Shown: piece after piece, positions 42,626 to 52,401 of the stretch
How the letters are laid out: each line of letters begins with the position of its first letter
Position numbering within the stretch: the first letter of the stretch is position 1
Assembly (NCBI GenBank): GCA_965231905.1
Contig: CBDDOO010000002.1
Coordinates: 868,001-932,000, forward strand
Reading direction: 5' to 3'
Length of the DNA: 64,000 nt
Origin: G963663315 sp965231905
GTDB lineage: Bacteria > Pseudomonadota > Gammaproteobacteria > Arenicellales > Poriferihabitantaceae
Made by a program: the position numbers and the translations under genes
The notes under the pieces: model-generated
Told to the model about the DNA's origin: nothing
Database searches by the model: none
What the model saw: only the letters and a program-made list of their open reading frames with translations

Positions 42626-43516
42626 TTGATCCCGCGCCTCTCATCCTCAAAGCCTGAAATTGTGGTTGCCGTATCGGCTGCAATATGGGGATTGTTCTGG
42701 CTGCCGCTCAGAGCGTTCGAGTCGCTGGGGCTGGATCCGGCCTGGGTTACGGTCGGGCAATTCATTACCCCGCTGGTTTGCCTGTTGCCATTCGCCTGCG
42801 TCCGCCTGTGGCGCCGGCAAGCGATTGGCGCCGGGCAGGTCGTCACCGGGTTTTTGATTGGCGGGGCATTGGCCCTGTACTGCGAGAGCCTGTTGCTGAC
42901 CGACGTAGTGCGCGCCCTGATCCTGTTTTACGTGATGCCGGCCTGGGGGACGCTGGTGGAGATTGGTTTCATGGGTCGCCGGTTTACCCTCTGGCGCGGA
43001 CTTTCCCTGTTTCTCAGCATGGCCGGTCTGTTGATCCTGCTCAGAGTGAACGCCGATCTGGAGGTATCCCTGAATACCGGCGATGTGATGGCGCTGTTAT
43101 CCGGGATGATTTACGCGGTCGGCGCCATGCGGGTTCGGCAAGCGCAGGAAGTTACCGTGTTTGAGCAGGTATTCGCGTTTTTCCTTTTTGGCGGTATTTT
43201 CGCTTTTGCGCTGACTTTCCTGCCGATTGCAGGCTTCGGGGCGCTGCCATCGGTGTCGGTTATAAAAGCGGTTGCGCCATGGATGATACTGGTATCCGTG
43301 GTATTCATGATCCCGGTATCGTGGGGGTTGTACTGGGGGAATCGGTTTGTTGATCCGGGGAGGCTTGGTATATTGCTCCAACTCGAAGTGGTGGTCGGGA
43401 TCGGCAGCGCGGCGATGATCACCGCTGAGCCATTCGGCTGGCGCGAGGCAACCGGGGCGTTGCTGGTACTTGGCGCCGGACTGATCGAAGTCATCGCCAA
43501 TCGACCTGAACGCTAA
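42626..43516 (+). CDS. EamA/DMT-family transporter
   Basis: A 296-residue product with about ten membrane segments in two EamA halves. The frame is open from 42056 on the strand opposite the MFS gene; the chosen TTG at 42626 has GGAG 4 bases before it and gives a normal length, with the first segment EIVVAVSAAIWGLFWLPLRAF. Substrate unknown (metabolite exporter type). Confidence 0.8.
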   Translation: MIPRLSSSKPEIVVAVSAAIWGLFWLPLRAFESLGLDPAWVTVGQFITPLVCLLPFACVRLWRRQAIGAGQVVTGFLIGGALALYCESLLLTDVVRALILFYVMPAWGTLVEIGFMGRRFTLWRGLSLFLSMAGLLILLRVNADLEVSLNTGDVMALLSGMIYAVGAMRVRQAQEVTVFEQVFAFFLFGGIFAFALTFLPIAGFGALPSVSVIKAVAPWMILVSVVFMIPVSWGLYWGNRFVDPGRLGILLQLEVVVGIGSAAMITAEPFGWREATGALLVLGAGLIEVIANRPER

Positions 43517-43517
43517 T

Positions 43518-43546
43518 GTAGGGGCGGGTCCCCGTGCCCGCCCGTA
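43518..43546. repeat. REP-like palindrome
   Basis: GGGGCGGG-TCCCCGTG-CCCGCCC forms a strong hairpin just after the EamA gene. The same sequence in the opposite direction occurs at 50561-50586 (GGGCGGGCACGGAGACCCGC). Confidence 0.75.
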
Positions 43547-43632
43547 TGACCTGACTCAGGCGGATAAAAAATAGACAGAATCCGGATGTTCGGTTAGTAT
43601 CTGAAATTACTGCGTGAATCAAGGTGTCAGGC

Positions 43633-44097
43633 ATGAAATTGAAAATTAACGGCCGGCAGGTCGAGGTGGAAGCGGCGCAAGGTACGCCGCTGCTGTGGGT
43701 GTTGCGCGATGAATTGAAGCTGACAGGCACGAAGTATGGATGCGGCGTGGCTTCCTGCGGGGCGTGCACGGTGCATGTGAACGGCGCCCCGGTGCGGTCG
43801 TGCGTGACGCCTGCCGAAGGGTTGGCGGATGCCGAAATCACGACCATTGAGGGACTTGCCTCGAAGGCTGGCCGGGCCGTGCAGCAGGCCTGGGCCGAAC
43901 ACAATGTCGTACAGTGCGGCTACTGTCAGTCTGGACAAATCATGTCGGCGGCGGGGTTGCTTGGCGCAAATTCCAGTCCGGGCACGGATGAGGTCGAGGC
44001 TTACATGGCGGGCAATGTCTGTCGTTGCGCCACTTATCAGAGAATCCGGAGCGCCGTCGCGCGCGCCGCCGAAATTCTGGAGGAGGAAAATCAATGA
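43633..44097 (+). CDS. iorA: Molybdenum hydroxylase small (2Fe-2S) subunit, isoquinoline oxidoreductase type
   Basis: A 154-residue product with two 2Fe-2S clusters passing electrons from the molybdenum site. CGVASCGACTVHVNG is the plant-type ferredoxin motif, and CGYCQSGQIMSAAG and CRCATYQRIRSAV form the second cluster. ATG 43633 is preferred over GTG 43624. Its stop overlaps the start of the large subunit as ATGA, so the two are coupled. Confidence 0.93.
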   Translation: MKLKINGRQVEVEAAQGTPLLWVLRDELKLTGTKYGCGVASCGACTVHVNGAPVRSCVTPAEGLADAEITTIEGLASKAGRAVQQAWAEHNVVQCGYCQSGQIMSAAGLLGANSSPGTDEVEAYMAGNVCRCATYQRIRSAVARAAEILEEENQ

Positions 44098-46277
44098 CCA
44101 CCACCTTGTCCCGCAGAAACTTCCTGCAGAGCGCTTCCGCTACGGTCGCCGCCGCGCTCGTGATCGGATATTCTCCCCGTGGGGCGCTGGCGGCGGCATC
44201 CGCTACCGGCGGCAATCTCACACCTTTTGTGAAGATCGATACAGCCGGTCAGATTACCGTGCTTGTCAAGCATTTCGAGATGGGGCAGGGCATCAGTACC
44301 GGCCTGCCCACTCTGGTTGCTGAAGAGCTTGGCGTTGACCTTTCTGAAGTGGCGGTTGAGTTTGCTCCATCCGATGCGAAGCGCTACGCCAATCTCCTGT
44401 TCGGCATTCAGGGCACCGGCGGCTCGACATCCATGGCGAACTCCTTCATGCAGTACCGCAAGGCTGGAGCCGCGGCCCGCGAGATGCTGCTGGGCGCCGC
44501 CGCCCATGCCTGGAATGTCGCTCCATCGGAGTTGGTCCTGTCGAATGGCATGATTTCCGGCGCTGGCCGTGAAGCTCCGCTGGCCGATTTCGTCGCGGCG
44601 GCCGCGGCTATGGAGGCGCCTGCCGAGCCCGAACTGAAAAGCCCGGAAACATTCAGGCTGATCGGCAACCCGAACACATCGCGCCGGGATAACGGCCCCA
44701 AAATAAACGGAGTCGCCCGGTTTGCGATGGACGTTCAACTGGAAGACCAGGTGGTTGCCGTTATCCAACGCAGTCCCCGCTTCGGTGGAACGGTGGTTTC
44801 AATGGATTCGTCAGCAGCCGGGGCGGTGCCCGGTTTTGTCAACGCGGTGACCCTGCCGACCGGGAGCGGAGTGGTTGTTTATGCCCGCAACACCTGGGCG
44901 GCCATGCAGGCGCGCAAGGCGGTTGCGGTCGAGTGGGATTTCTCCGAAGCGGAAAAACGCGGATCGGGTGAAATCGAATCAGCGCTTCTCGCGGCAGTGA
45001 ACGCGCCTCCCGATTTCATCGCCAAAGAAGGCCCCGGACTGGAAGAGGCTACGCGGCTGGTTGATCAGGCGGCGCAGACAGTCGAGGCTGAATTCTTTCT
45101 GCCCTGGCTGTGCCATGCGCCAATGGAACCGTTGACCTGCACGATCGAGCCGACCGCGAACGGGGTCAGGCTCCACGACGGTTGCCAGCTCACGACCGGG
45201 GCGCATCAGGCGCTTGCGGCAGTACTCAATCTGCCGATGGAGAATATCGAGATCAACACGCTGTATGCCGGAGGGTCATTCGGGCGTCGCGCTACCATGA
45301 CTGCGGATTACATCGTCGAAGCCGCTCTGGCCTTCGCGATGAGTGACCGCTCGCGTCCGGTGAAACTGGTCTGGTCACGTGAGGATGACATTGCGGGCGG
45401 CGCTTACCGGCCGGCGTTCGCGCACAAGGTTCGTGTCGGCCTGGACGCGGACGGGCGCATGGTCGCCTGGGACCACCGCATCGCCGGCAAGCCCATTTTC
45501 AAGGGCACGCCATTTGAACAGGCGTTTGTGCACAACGGCGTTGACCACTCATCCGTGGAAGGCGTGCCGGATACGCTGTACCGGATCCCCGGCCAGTTTG
45601 TCGGTCTCACCGATTTCAAATCCGCCATCACAGCGAACTGGTGGCGTTCGGTCGGTCACAGTCATACCGCCTTTGTCATGGAGTCGATGATGGATCTGGC
45701 GGCAAAGGCGGCTGGACGCGATCCGGTTGACTGGCGGCTTTCGCACCTTGCCGGCGATTCGAAAGATCAGAGCAGACTGGCCGGAGTCCTGCGTCTGGCG
45801 GCTTCGAGGTCCGGTTGGGATGGTCCGCTTGAGCCCGGTCGGAGTCGTGGAGTCGCGGCGCATAAATCTTTCGGCACGTATGTAGCCCAGGTCGTCGAGA
45901 TTTCCCGCGATGACGCCGATGCAGTGAAGGTGGAGAAGATAACCTGTGCGGTTGATTGCGGTGTGGCGGTGAACCCGGATATTATCAAAGCGCAGATTGA
46001 AGGCGGTATCGGCTACGGGATCGGCCATGTCATGCGCAACGAGATCACTTTCGAGAACGGCGCGGTCACACAGTCGAATTTCCCCAACTATGCGCCGTTG
46101 CGGATTGCGGACATCGGCGCTATTGATGTTCAGATCGTCGATTCCAGGGAGCCGCCGAGCGGAATCGGGGAGCCGGGCGTGCCGCCGGCCGGGCCCGCCC
46201 TGGCCAATGCCATTGCCGCTGATGGACCGCGAGTCACCCGATTGCCGATGATCAACAATGGAGTGCGTTTCGCTTGA
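44094..46277 (+). CDS. iorB: Molybdenum hydroxylase large subunit, isoquinoline oxidoreductase type
   Basis: A 727-residue molybdopterin-binding subunit of the xanthine dehydrogenase family, likely exported: the N-terminus has the twin-arginine motif SRRNFLQ followed by a hydrophobic stretch and ALAAAS. The substrate-pocket region includes MEPLTCTIEP and FGRRATMTADYI, and the end GIGEPGVPPAGPALANA has the catalytic Glu expected in such enzymes. No medium FAD subunit is present, matching the IorAB type. Substrate unknown. Confidence 0.92.
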   Translation: MTTTLSRRNFLQSASATVAAALVIGYSPRGALAAASATGGNLTPFVKIDTAGQITVLVKHFEMGQGISTGLPTLVAEELGVDLSEVAVEFAPSDAKRYANLLFGIQGTGGSTSMANSFMQYRKAGAAAREMLLGAAAHAWNVAPSELVLSNGMISGAGREAPLADFVAAAAAMEAPAEPELKSPETFRLIGNPNTSRRDNGPKINGVARFAMDVQLEDQVVAVIQRSPRFGGTVVSMDSSAAGAVPGFVNAVTLPTGSGVVVYARNTWAAMQARKAVAVEWDFSEAEKRGSGEIESALLAAVNAPPDFIAKEGPGLEEATRLVDQAAQTVEAEFFLPWLCHAPMEPLTCTIEPTANGVRLHDGCQLTTGAHQALAAVLNLPMENIEINTLYAGGSFGRRATMTADYIVEAALAFAMSDRSRPVKLVWSREDDIAGGAYRPAFAHKVRVGLDADGRMVAWDHRIAGKPIFKGTPFEQAFVHNGVDHSSVEGVPDTLYRIPGQFVGLTDFKSAITANWWRSVGHSHTAFVMESMMDLAAKAAGRDPVDWRLSHLAGDSKDQSRLAGVLRLAASRSGWDGPLEPGRSRGVAAHKSFGTYVAQVVEISRDDADAVKVEKITCAVDCGVAVNPDIIKAQIEGGIGYGIGHVMRNEITFENGAVTQSNFPNYAPLRIADIGAIDVQIVDSREPPSGIGEPGVPPAGPALANAIAADGPRVTRLPMINNGVRFA

Positions 46278-46881
46278 GGTTTCCGGCGTCGCCGCGGTCG
46301 TACTCGCGGCTGGCCGCTCCACCCGCATGGCGTCCGGCAACAAACTGCTTGCAGATGTCGAGGGCAAACCCATGCTGCATCGAACACTCGATGCGATTGG
46401 TGGCGCGAACCTGCAACCGGTTGTGGTGGTCACCGGATTCCAGTCGGATCGAATCTGTCAATCCATCGCACAATATCCGGTCGCAATCGCTCACAACCCG
46501 GATTATCGCCAGGGGCTCGGCACATCATTGCGAACCGGAATCGCCTCATTGCCGGATTCGACCGGCGCCGCCATCATTTTTCTTGCCGATATGCCCGACA
46601 TTACCGCCGATGTGCCCAACCGCCTGATTCGCGCTCATTTGATTGCAAGAGATAAAATCTGTGTTCCTGTGGTCGAAGGCAACAGGGGGAATCCGGTACT
46701 ATGGCCAAGACGATATTTTCAAGACCTGTGCACGATCGAAGGGGATGTTGGCGGTCGTCATCTGATTCGGCGGTTCAGTGACTCTGTGCAGGAAGCGCCG
46801 GTATCCTCCGATTCCATTTTCAATGACATGGATACGGTACAGGACCTTGAGACGCGGTCTGTTCGTCGCCAGACAGGTTGA
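46258..46881 (+). CDS. mocA: Molybdenum cofactor cytidylyltransferase (MocA-like)
   Basis: A 207-residue nucleotidyltransferase that probably adds CMP to molybdopterin for IorB. AAVVLAAGRSTRMASGNKLLAD is the NTP-binding motif and IIFLADMPDITADV the second core. It starts inside iorB and ends in overlap with the XdhC gene. Position strongly supports a role in maturing the hydroxylase. Confidence 0.9.
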   Translation: MECVSLEVSGVAAVVLAAGRSTRMASGNKLLADVEGKPMLHRTLDAIGGANLQPVVVVTGFQSDRICQSIAQYPVAIAHNPDYRQGLGTSLRTGIASLPDSTGAAIIFLADMPDITADVPNRLIRAHLIARDKICVPVVEGNRGNPVLWPRRYFQDLCTIEGDVGGRHLIRRFSDSVQEAPVSSDSIFNDMDTVQDLETRSVRRQTG

Positions 46882-46898
46882 CCAAGGCCGGGCCGATT

Positions 46899-47840
46899 AT
46901 GAAAAACAGCGATACTGAAGTCCTGCAAGCGGCTGCCGGCTGGCTGGAAAACGGACATACTGTGGAGTTGGTCACATTGGTGGAAACCTGGGGGTCGTCG
47001 CCCCGACCGATCGGTTCCCTGGCCGCGGTGCGTAACGACGGCAGGCTGGTTGGATCCATATCCGGTGGTTGTGTCGAAAAGCAGCTGGCCACTCAATTAC
47101 GCCGCGACCAACAGACCTGCATCGTGCAACATGATATTAGCCATGATCAGGCAATCCGTTACGGTCTGCCCTGTGGCGGCTCGCTAAAGCTGGTTATTGA
47201 GCATCTCGAAGACGCGATACCGCTACGCGACATATTGCAGGAACTCGAAGATCGTAAACTGGTCAGTCGGACGGTTGACCTGGAGTCGGGCAAGATAAGC
47301 GTCAGCCCCGTAAATGAGAGCGAGAAGCTCCGGTTCGACGGCAAAACCATGACCAAAGTGTTCGGCCCGGTGCAGGAACTGCTCGTGATCGGCGCCGGGC
47401 AGTTATCGCGTTATGTCGCGGAATTGGCCGTTGCCCTGGATTTCCGGGTGACCGTCTGTGAGCCGCGAGAAGATTTCGCCAGCGTCTGGAGCGTATCCGG
47501 CGCCAGGATTGATTCGCGCTTCCCGGATGAGGTGGTGCGGGACCTGGCAAATGACCCCGCGCTTGCGGTTCTGGCCCTGACCCATGATCCGAATCTCGAC
47601 GATCTGGCCCTGCTGGAAGCGCTGGAGAGTGACCTCTTTTATGTCGGCGCGCTCGGCTCCCGGCGCAGCAGCGAAAACCGGCGCAAACGCCTTCGGTTCC
47701 TGGGCCTCGACGAATCGCGGCTTGATCGTCTGCATGGCCCGGTCGGCCTCGATATCGGCAGCCGGACACCGGCTGAAATCGCAATTTCGATCATGGCGCA
47801 GATCATCGCCGCGCGTAACGGGAAATCGTCTCCCGCATGA
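46899..47840 (+). CDS. xdhC: XdhC family maturation factor
   Basis: XdhC-like protein that binds and inserts the molybdenum cofactor. N-terminal XdhC domain: TLVETWGSSPRPIGSLAAVR and GSISGGCVEKQL; C-terminal Rossmann domain: VIGAGQLSRYVAELA and FYVGALGSRRSSENRRKRL. ATG at 46899 gives 313 residues; the TTG at 46878 overlapping the mocA stop would add seven. Last gene of the hydroxylase operon. Confidence 0.9.
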   Translation: MKNSDTEVLQAAAGWLENGHTVELVTLVETWGSSPRPIGSLAAVRNDGRLVGSISGGCVEKQLATQLRRDQQTCIVQHDISHDQAIRYGLPCGGSLKLVIEHLEDAIPLRDILQELEDRKLVSRTVDLESGKISVSPVNESEKLRFDGKTMTKVFGPVQELLVIGAGQLSRYVAELAVALDFRVTVCEPREDFASVWSVSGARIDSRFPDEVVRDLANDPALAVLALTHDPNLDDLALLEALESDLFYVGALGSRRSSENRRKRLRFLGLDESRLDRLHGPVGLDIGSRTPAEIAISIMAQIIAARNGKSSPA

Positions 47841-47859
47841 TTCACGGACGGCAACTGAA

Positions 47860-49440
47860 ATGAATGCCATTTTATTGCTGATCGCATTTCTGGCCGGAAT
47901 GGTTTTTCGTCGCCTCGGCTATCCGCCATTGCTCGGATTTCTGCTGGCGGGGTTTGTGGCAAGCGAGATCGGGGTCGGGGATATCGAAACCATCCGGCCA
48001 CTCGCTGATCTGGGGATTACCCTGCTTCTCTTTACAATCGGGCTTAAGCTGAACTTGCGGGAACTGGCGCAGATACAGGTCTGGGGAACGGCCTCAGCGC
48101 ATACGGTGATTGCCGTAATTCTCACCGTACCCGTGATACTCCTCGCGGGATACCTGTTTCCGGTGATGTTGCTGGAAGACCGGTATTCGGCATGGGTCCT
48201 GGCCTTCGCTCTTTCGTTCTCAAGCACCGTGTTTGCGATCAAGATCATTGAGGAACGCGGTGAAAGCGCCGCTCTCCATGCGAACATTGCCATTGGTATC
48301 CTGATCATCCAGGATATTTTTGCAGTCTGTTTCCTGGTCTTGACTGCTGACAAGATGCCCGGTCCCTGGGCGTTGGGACTTCTGGTATTGCCATTTTTGA
48401 GACCCATGATGATCGCTTTGTTGAACCGCGCCGGTCATGGTGAGCTATTGGTCCTGTTCGGGGTGGCGACCGCCATTGCCGCATATCAGCTATTCGAGCT
48501 GGTGGACCTCAAGGGAGGGCTTGGCGCGCTGATTTTCGGGGTATTGCTGGGGCGGGCGGAAAAGGCGTCTGAACTTTACAAGAGCCTGGTTTCTCTCAAG
48601 GACCTCTTCCTGATCGGCTTTTTCCTGCAAATCGGATTCTTCGGGCTTCCTTCCCTGGAGATGGCGCTGGTGGCATTGGCATTATCTGCGCTGATTTTCC
48701 TGCGCCCGGTGATCTACTATCTTTTACTGGTCGGTTTCAGACTGCGGGCCCGGACTGCCTTTGTCGCCGGATTCAGCCTGTTCAATTATTCGGAATTCGG
48801 CCTGATTGTGGGAGCTATTGCCGTCAGCGCCGGCCTGTTGTCACCGGAGTGGTTGACGACGCTGGCCCTGGTGATGGCTTTGTCACTGTTCATCGCCACC
48901 CCCTTCAATACTAAAGTGCATAAACTGTACGGGCGATTCTCCGGGGCGCTGCATCGGTTTGAGCGCAAGGAACGACTGGAACGGGAGAAAATGCCGAGCC
49001 TGGGTAATGCCGAAATTGTGGTTCTTGGCATGGGTCGTGTCGGTATCGGCGCCTATGAAACGCTCCGTGAGCGGTACGGCGATGTCGTGGTCGGAATCGA
49101 GGAGAACCTGGAAAGGGTAAAACACCTTGCTGAGGCGGGTTATCGTTGCGTACCGGGTGACGCCAGTGACTCTGACTTCTGGATGGACGCCAATCTGGCT
49201 GAGCGCCGGATGTTGTTGATCAGTCTGTCCAACCATCGGGAAAACCTGTATGTGGTTGACATCGCGAAAAGACTCAATTATCCGGGTATTCTTGCTGTCA
49301 TTTCCCGCTACCGCGACCACAAGGCTGAGCTGGAAAGCCTCGGCTGCGTTACGTTTAACCTCTATGCGGGGGCGGGGCGCGGATTTGCGGAACACGTCCT
49401 GCGACAAATGGATGCCCGACCGGACACAGAGCCGAAGTAA
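47860..49440 (+). CDS. Cation:proton antiporter with TrkA-N domain (KefB type)
   Basis: A 526-residue CPA2-family protein: a membrane part with about 11-12 segments (starts MNAILLLIAFLAGMVFRRLG, includes FSLFNYSEFGLIVGAIA) followed by a soluble TrkA-N/RCK part (IVVLGMGRVGIGAYETL, GDASDSDFWMDANL). Probably K+ or Na+ against H+. The frame continues upstream into xdhC but the ATG at 47860 fits the family. Confidence 0.9.
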   Translation: MNAILLLIAFLAGMVFRRLGYPPLLGFLLAGFVASEIGVGDIETIRPLADLGITLLLFTIGLKLNLRELAQIQVWGTASAHTVIAVILTVPVILLAGYLFPVMLLEDRYSAWVLAFALSFSSTVFAIKIIEERGESAALHANIAIGILIIQDIFAVCFLVLTADKMPGPWALGLLVLPFLRPMMIALLNRAGHGELLVLFGVATAIAAYQLFELVDLKGGLGALIFGVLLGRAEKASELYKSLVSLKDLFLIGFFLQIGFFGLPSLEMALVALALSALIFLRPVIYYLLLVGFRLRARTAFVAGFSLFNYSEFGLIVGAIAVSAGLLSPEWLTTLALVMALSLFIATPFNTKVHKLYGRFSGALHRFERKERLEREKMPSLGNAEIVVLGMGRVGIGAYETLRERYGDVVVGIEENLERVKHLAEAGYRCVPGDASDSDFWMDANLAERRMLLISLSNHRENLYVVDIAKRLNYPGILAVISRYRDHKAELESLGCVTFNLYAGAGRGFAEHVLRQMDARPDTEPK

Positions 49441-49447
49441 TCATTCT

Positions 49448-49507
49448 CCCCTCGAGGGGGCAAATCCGCTTCGCGGATTTGGTGGGCATTCCCGCGGAAG
49501 CGGGAAT
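49448..49507. repeat. Cluster of three intergenic palindromes
   Basis: CCCCTCGAGGGG (49448-49459), AAATCCGC-TTC-GCGGATTT (49462-49480) and ATTCCCGC-GGAA-GCGGGAAT (49488-49507). They lie after the antiporter gene; the third matches the GCGGGAATC motif at 39737. Confidence 0.75.
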
Positions 49508-49574
49508 CACGGATGTCGGTATGATTGGTTATACTCGCGGGTTCCATTCAGCCATGATTTGATCGGAGTGACTT

Positions 49575-50549
49575 ATGACGCACGCTATTCGCATTCACCA
49601 GACAGGGGGTATCGACCAACTCAACCGGGAGCCGGTTCATGTGGGCGAGCCGGACATCGGCGAGGTACGCATTCGCCAGACCGCGGTTGGCCTCAATTTT
49701 ATTGATGTATACATGCGGACCGGGTTATATCCGGTGACGCAGATGCCGGCGACTCTGGGTATGGAGGCGGCCGGGGTGGTTGACGCTGTGGGTGATCAGG
49801 TAACCGGGTTGGCGGTGGGAGACCGGGTCGCCTACTGTACGTTGCCCGGAGCCTATACCGAAGCCCGCCTGGCGCCCGTGGAAAAGTTGTTGAAACTGCC
49901 CGATAGCGTGAGCGATCAAACCGCCGCCGCGATGATGCTGAAGGGCTTGACCGCGCATTATCTGCTGTATCGCTCCTACCCGGTCAAACCCGGCGATGTC
50001 ATCCTGGTCATGGCTGCCGCGGGCGGCGTTGGCCTGATACTTTGCCAGTGGGCGAAACACCTGGGCGCTACGATCATCGGCTGCGTCGGTTCCAGTGAAA
50101 AAGCGGCGCTGGCCAGAGCCAACGGGGTGGATCATACGATTCTCTACCGCGAGGAGGATATTGCCGGGAGAGTCCGGGAAATCACCTCGGGAGAAGGGGT
50201 TGCGGTGTCCTACGATTCCGTTGGACAAGCTACTTTCAAGGCTTCCCTGGATTCCCTGCGCCCTTTTGGCGTGGTGGTTACCTACGGCAACGCGTCGGGT
50301 CCGGTCGAACCGTTCAGCCCGGCGATTCTCGCGCTCAAAGGGTCGCTTTATGTAACCCGTCCAATCCTGGCGACCCATACCGCGACCCGGGCGTTGCTGG
50401 AGGAGGGAGCGAACCGTCTGTTTGATGTTGTGGACAGGGGAATCGTGAAAATTGCGGTCAACCAGACTTATGCCCTGTCGCGGACGGCGGATGCCCATCG
50501 TGATCTGGAAGCCAGGAAAACCATCGGTTCCACCGTTTTGCTCCCCTGA
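49575..50549 (+). CDS. qor: Quinone oxidoreductase (zinc-free ADH family)
   Basis: NADPH-dependent quinone reductase of the QOR type, 324 residues. AAGGVGLILCQWAKHLGATIIGCVGSSEKA is the nucleotide-binding region, and VGLNFIDVYMRTGLYP the family start. No zinc ligands, in agreement with QOR. Substrate likely small quinones or enals. Confidence 0.93.
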   Translation: MTHAIRIHQTGGIDQLNREPVHVGEPDIGEVRIRQTAVGLNFIDVYMRTGLYPVTQMPATLGMEAAGVVDAVGDQVTGLAVGDRVAYCTLPGAYTEARLAPVEKLLKLPDSVSDQTAAAMMLKGLTAHYLLYRSYPVKPGDVILVMAAAGGVGLILCQWAKHLGATIIGCVGSSEKAALARANGVDHTILYREEDIAGRVREITSGEGVAVSYDSVGQATFKASLDSLRPFGVVVTYGNASGPVEPFSPAILALKGSLYVTRPILATHTATRALLEEGANRLFDVVDRGIVKIAVNQTYALSRTADAHRDLEARKTIGSTVLLP

Positions 50550-50560
50550 TCATGGGTTCC

Positions 50561-50645
50561 GGGCGGGCACGGAGACCCGCCCCTACGCGATTCTGTCAGG
50601 GTCGGGTTCCGCCCTGGGGGTTTCGGGCGGGCACGGAGACGCGAC
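50561..50645. repeat. REP-like palindrome pair
   Basis: GGGCGGGCACGGAGACCCGC (50561-50580 and on to 50586) and a second partial copy GGGCGGGCACGGAGAC at 50625-50640. Both are the same orientation, between the qor and Rieske genes. Confidence 0.75.
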
Positions 50646-50659
50646 AGTTGGGGTGGCTC

Positions 50660-52270
50660 TTATTCTTTGGATACGAACTGAAGGGACTGATACGCGGTTC
50701 GTCTGGCTTGCTTGCGCTTCAGGGGGGAGTTGAAAAAACGGTTCAGGGCGGCGCCCAGTATGGCGGCCTGTCTTGCCGGCAGGATTCCGGCTTCTTCACG
50801 AACGGCCAGCGCGGTCTTGAGCAGATGTACGGAAACAATATACTCATCCTGGCCGTGGTCGAACAATCGGTTGATCAGCGCGGAGATTCCCTGCCCGGTG
50901 TCGTCGAAATTCCAGCGGGTCGAATCCTGTCCGGTTGTCGTAAAGGCCGAATTCCGGCCAGCGAAACAGGCCATCTGTAACAGCCCCTGAGGCCATAATC
51001 CGGGGAAGCGGGTACATTGCTTGCGAACCGCGTTGGCGAAGGTCAATGCGTGGGTGAAATCAAGCCAGCCCACATTGCCCGAGACAGTCACATGCGACTT
51101 GTCCTGTTGAGCGATGTCAAAACGCAGCATATTCATCGCGTTGGCTTCCAGTAATGCCGGGTAAATCAATTCCGGGGAGGCGCCGCTATAGTTCACTGTG
51201 ATGTCCAGAGCGCTTTTGATTCCGCAGCCATGCCATTGATCCGCTGTCGGAACGAGGTTCTGGGGCTTGCCGTCACCCCACCTTTTTAGCGCGGTTTGAT
51301 AGTGTCGGAATTCAGGAATCCTGTCCTCGCGGAAGGCATAGACGATTTCCCGTACCAGAGAGAGCAGCAGGGGTTCGGTCACGGAGTCGCCCAGGCGCCC
51401 GATCAGGTATCCGGCCTTGGTTACATAAATCAGGGAATGGCCAAAAGCGTTATAGTGCGCCAGGGTGGCCTGTGTCAGGGGCCGTTCAAAATCGGAGAAG
51501 GTCAGGCCGTCTTGCAATCCCCCGCGTATCATCGCGACCGCGGCGCTTTCATCCTCCCGTTCAATCGCTTCCACAAAGCCGGTTTCACTGAACGGCAGGA
51601 CATCCTGTGTGAACGGGTATCCGGATTCCCGCAAAACGTCATAAGAGGCATGTCCCAGTGATTCCGTCAGGCAGACCAGCCTGAGTTCGTCATCACCGTC
51701 TGTTTCGTCATACAGGGTCAGCCAGTCAGCCATTCCCGCGTAAGCATGGGTCCAGCCGAATTCCATTCGTTGCCAGGACCAGTCAATGGCGCATCGCAAA
51801 CCATCGAGCGGGTCAGCGCCGAGACGGATCAATCGCGCGATTTCCCGACTGATGCGGTCATAAGAGTGGTCATCGAACGCATCCCGCAAACTGTCCAGGA
51901 TATTGATATATTGATCCTCGTAAGGCGGGTCGGACAAATCCACCCATATTTCATCACCGCGAAGTTCGACAGGATAAGTACGCAGCCTGTCACCGCCAAA
52001 CAGATTCTGGCCGGTATTCAGATTGAATTTCCAGTTGTGCCAGTTGCAGGTGAGGATACAACCATCGGAAAGGTTTCCCTGGGACAGGGGATAGCCTTCG
52101 TGGGGGCATCGATTGTTACAGGCCCGAACTCCTTCCGGAGAATCGAACAGTGCAATCTGTCTGCCATCAATGCGGACCATTGAGACCGTATTTTTCCGCA
52201 GTTCGCGCATCGACTGTGCATAATGCCAGTGGTTTTCTTCGATATAATCAAGCGCTGCTTTTGTATTCAT
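50660..52270 (-). CDS. Rieske [2Fe-2S] domain protein, uncharacterised
   Basis: A 536-residue protein with an N-terminal Rieske domain: CxH in NRCPHEGYPLSQG and CxxH in CNWHNWKFN near residues 60-85. The remaining 430 residues are mainly alpha-helical, without a recognisable ring-hydroxylase catalytic part. The ATG at 52270 is preferred since MNTKAALDYIEENHWHY fits a cytosolic start. Divergent from the MttB-type gene, so possibly linked to it. Confidence 0.8.
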   Translation of the reverse strand: MNTKAALDYIEENHWHYAQSMRELRKNTVSMVRIDGRQIALFDSPEGVRACNNRCPHEGYPLSQGNLSDGCILTCNWHNWKFNLNTGQNLFGGDRLRTYPVELRGDEIWVDLSDPPYEDQYINILDSLRDAFDDHSYDRISREIARLIRLGADPLDGLRCAIDWSWQRMEFGWTHAYAGMADWLTLYDETDGDDELRLVCLTESLGHASYDVLRESGYPFTQDVLPFSETGFVEAIEREDESAAVAMIRGGLQDGLTFSDFERPLTQATLAHYNAFGHSLIYVTKAGYLIGRLGDSVTEPLLLSLVREIVYAFREDRIPEFRHYQTALKRWGDGKPQNLVPTADQWHGCGIKSALDITVNYSGASPELIYPALLEANAMNMLRFDIAQQDKSHVTVSGNVGWLDFTHALTFANAVRKQCTRFPGLWPQGLLQMACFAGRNSAFTTTGQDSTRWNFDDTGQGISALINRLFDHGQDEYIVSVHLLKTALAVREEAGILPARQAAILGAALNRFFNSPLKRKQARRTAYQSLQFVSKE

Positions 52271-52401
52271 GATGAAAAAACCCACCGATAAATGAACGGT
52301 ACGTATCCAGTAATTACAGGGAGTCACCCTGGATTCTCATTATACCCGTTTTTGGCTTCGGGCGGTGGAACCGCTTGCCGTATTGATCGAATCTGGCGGG
52401 C

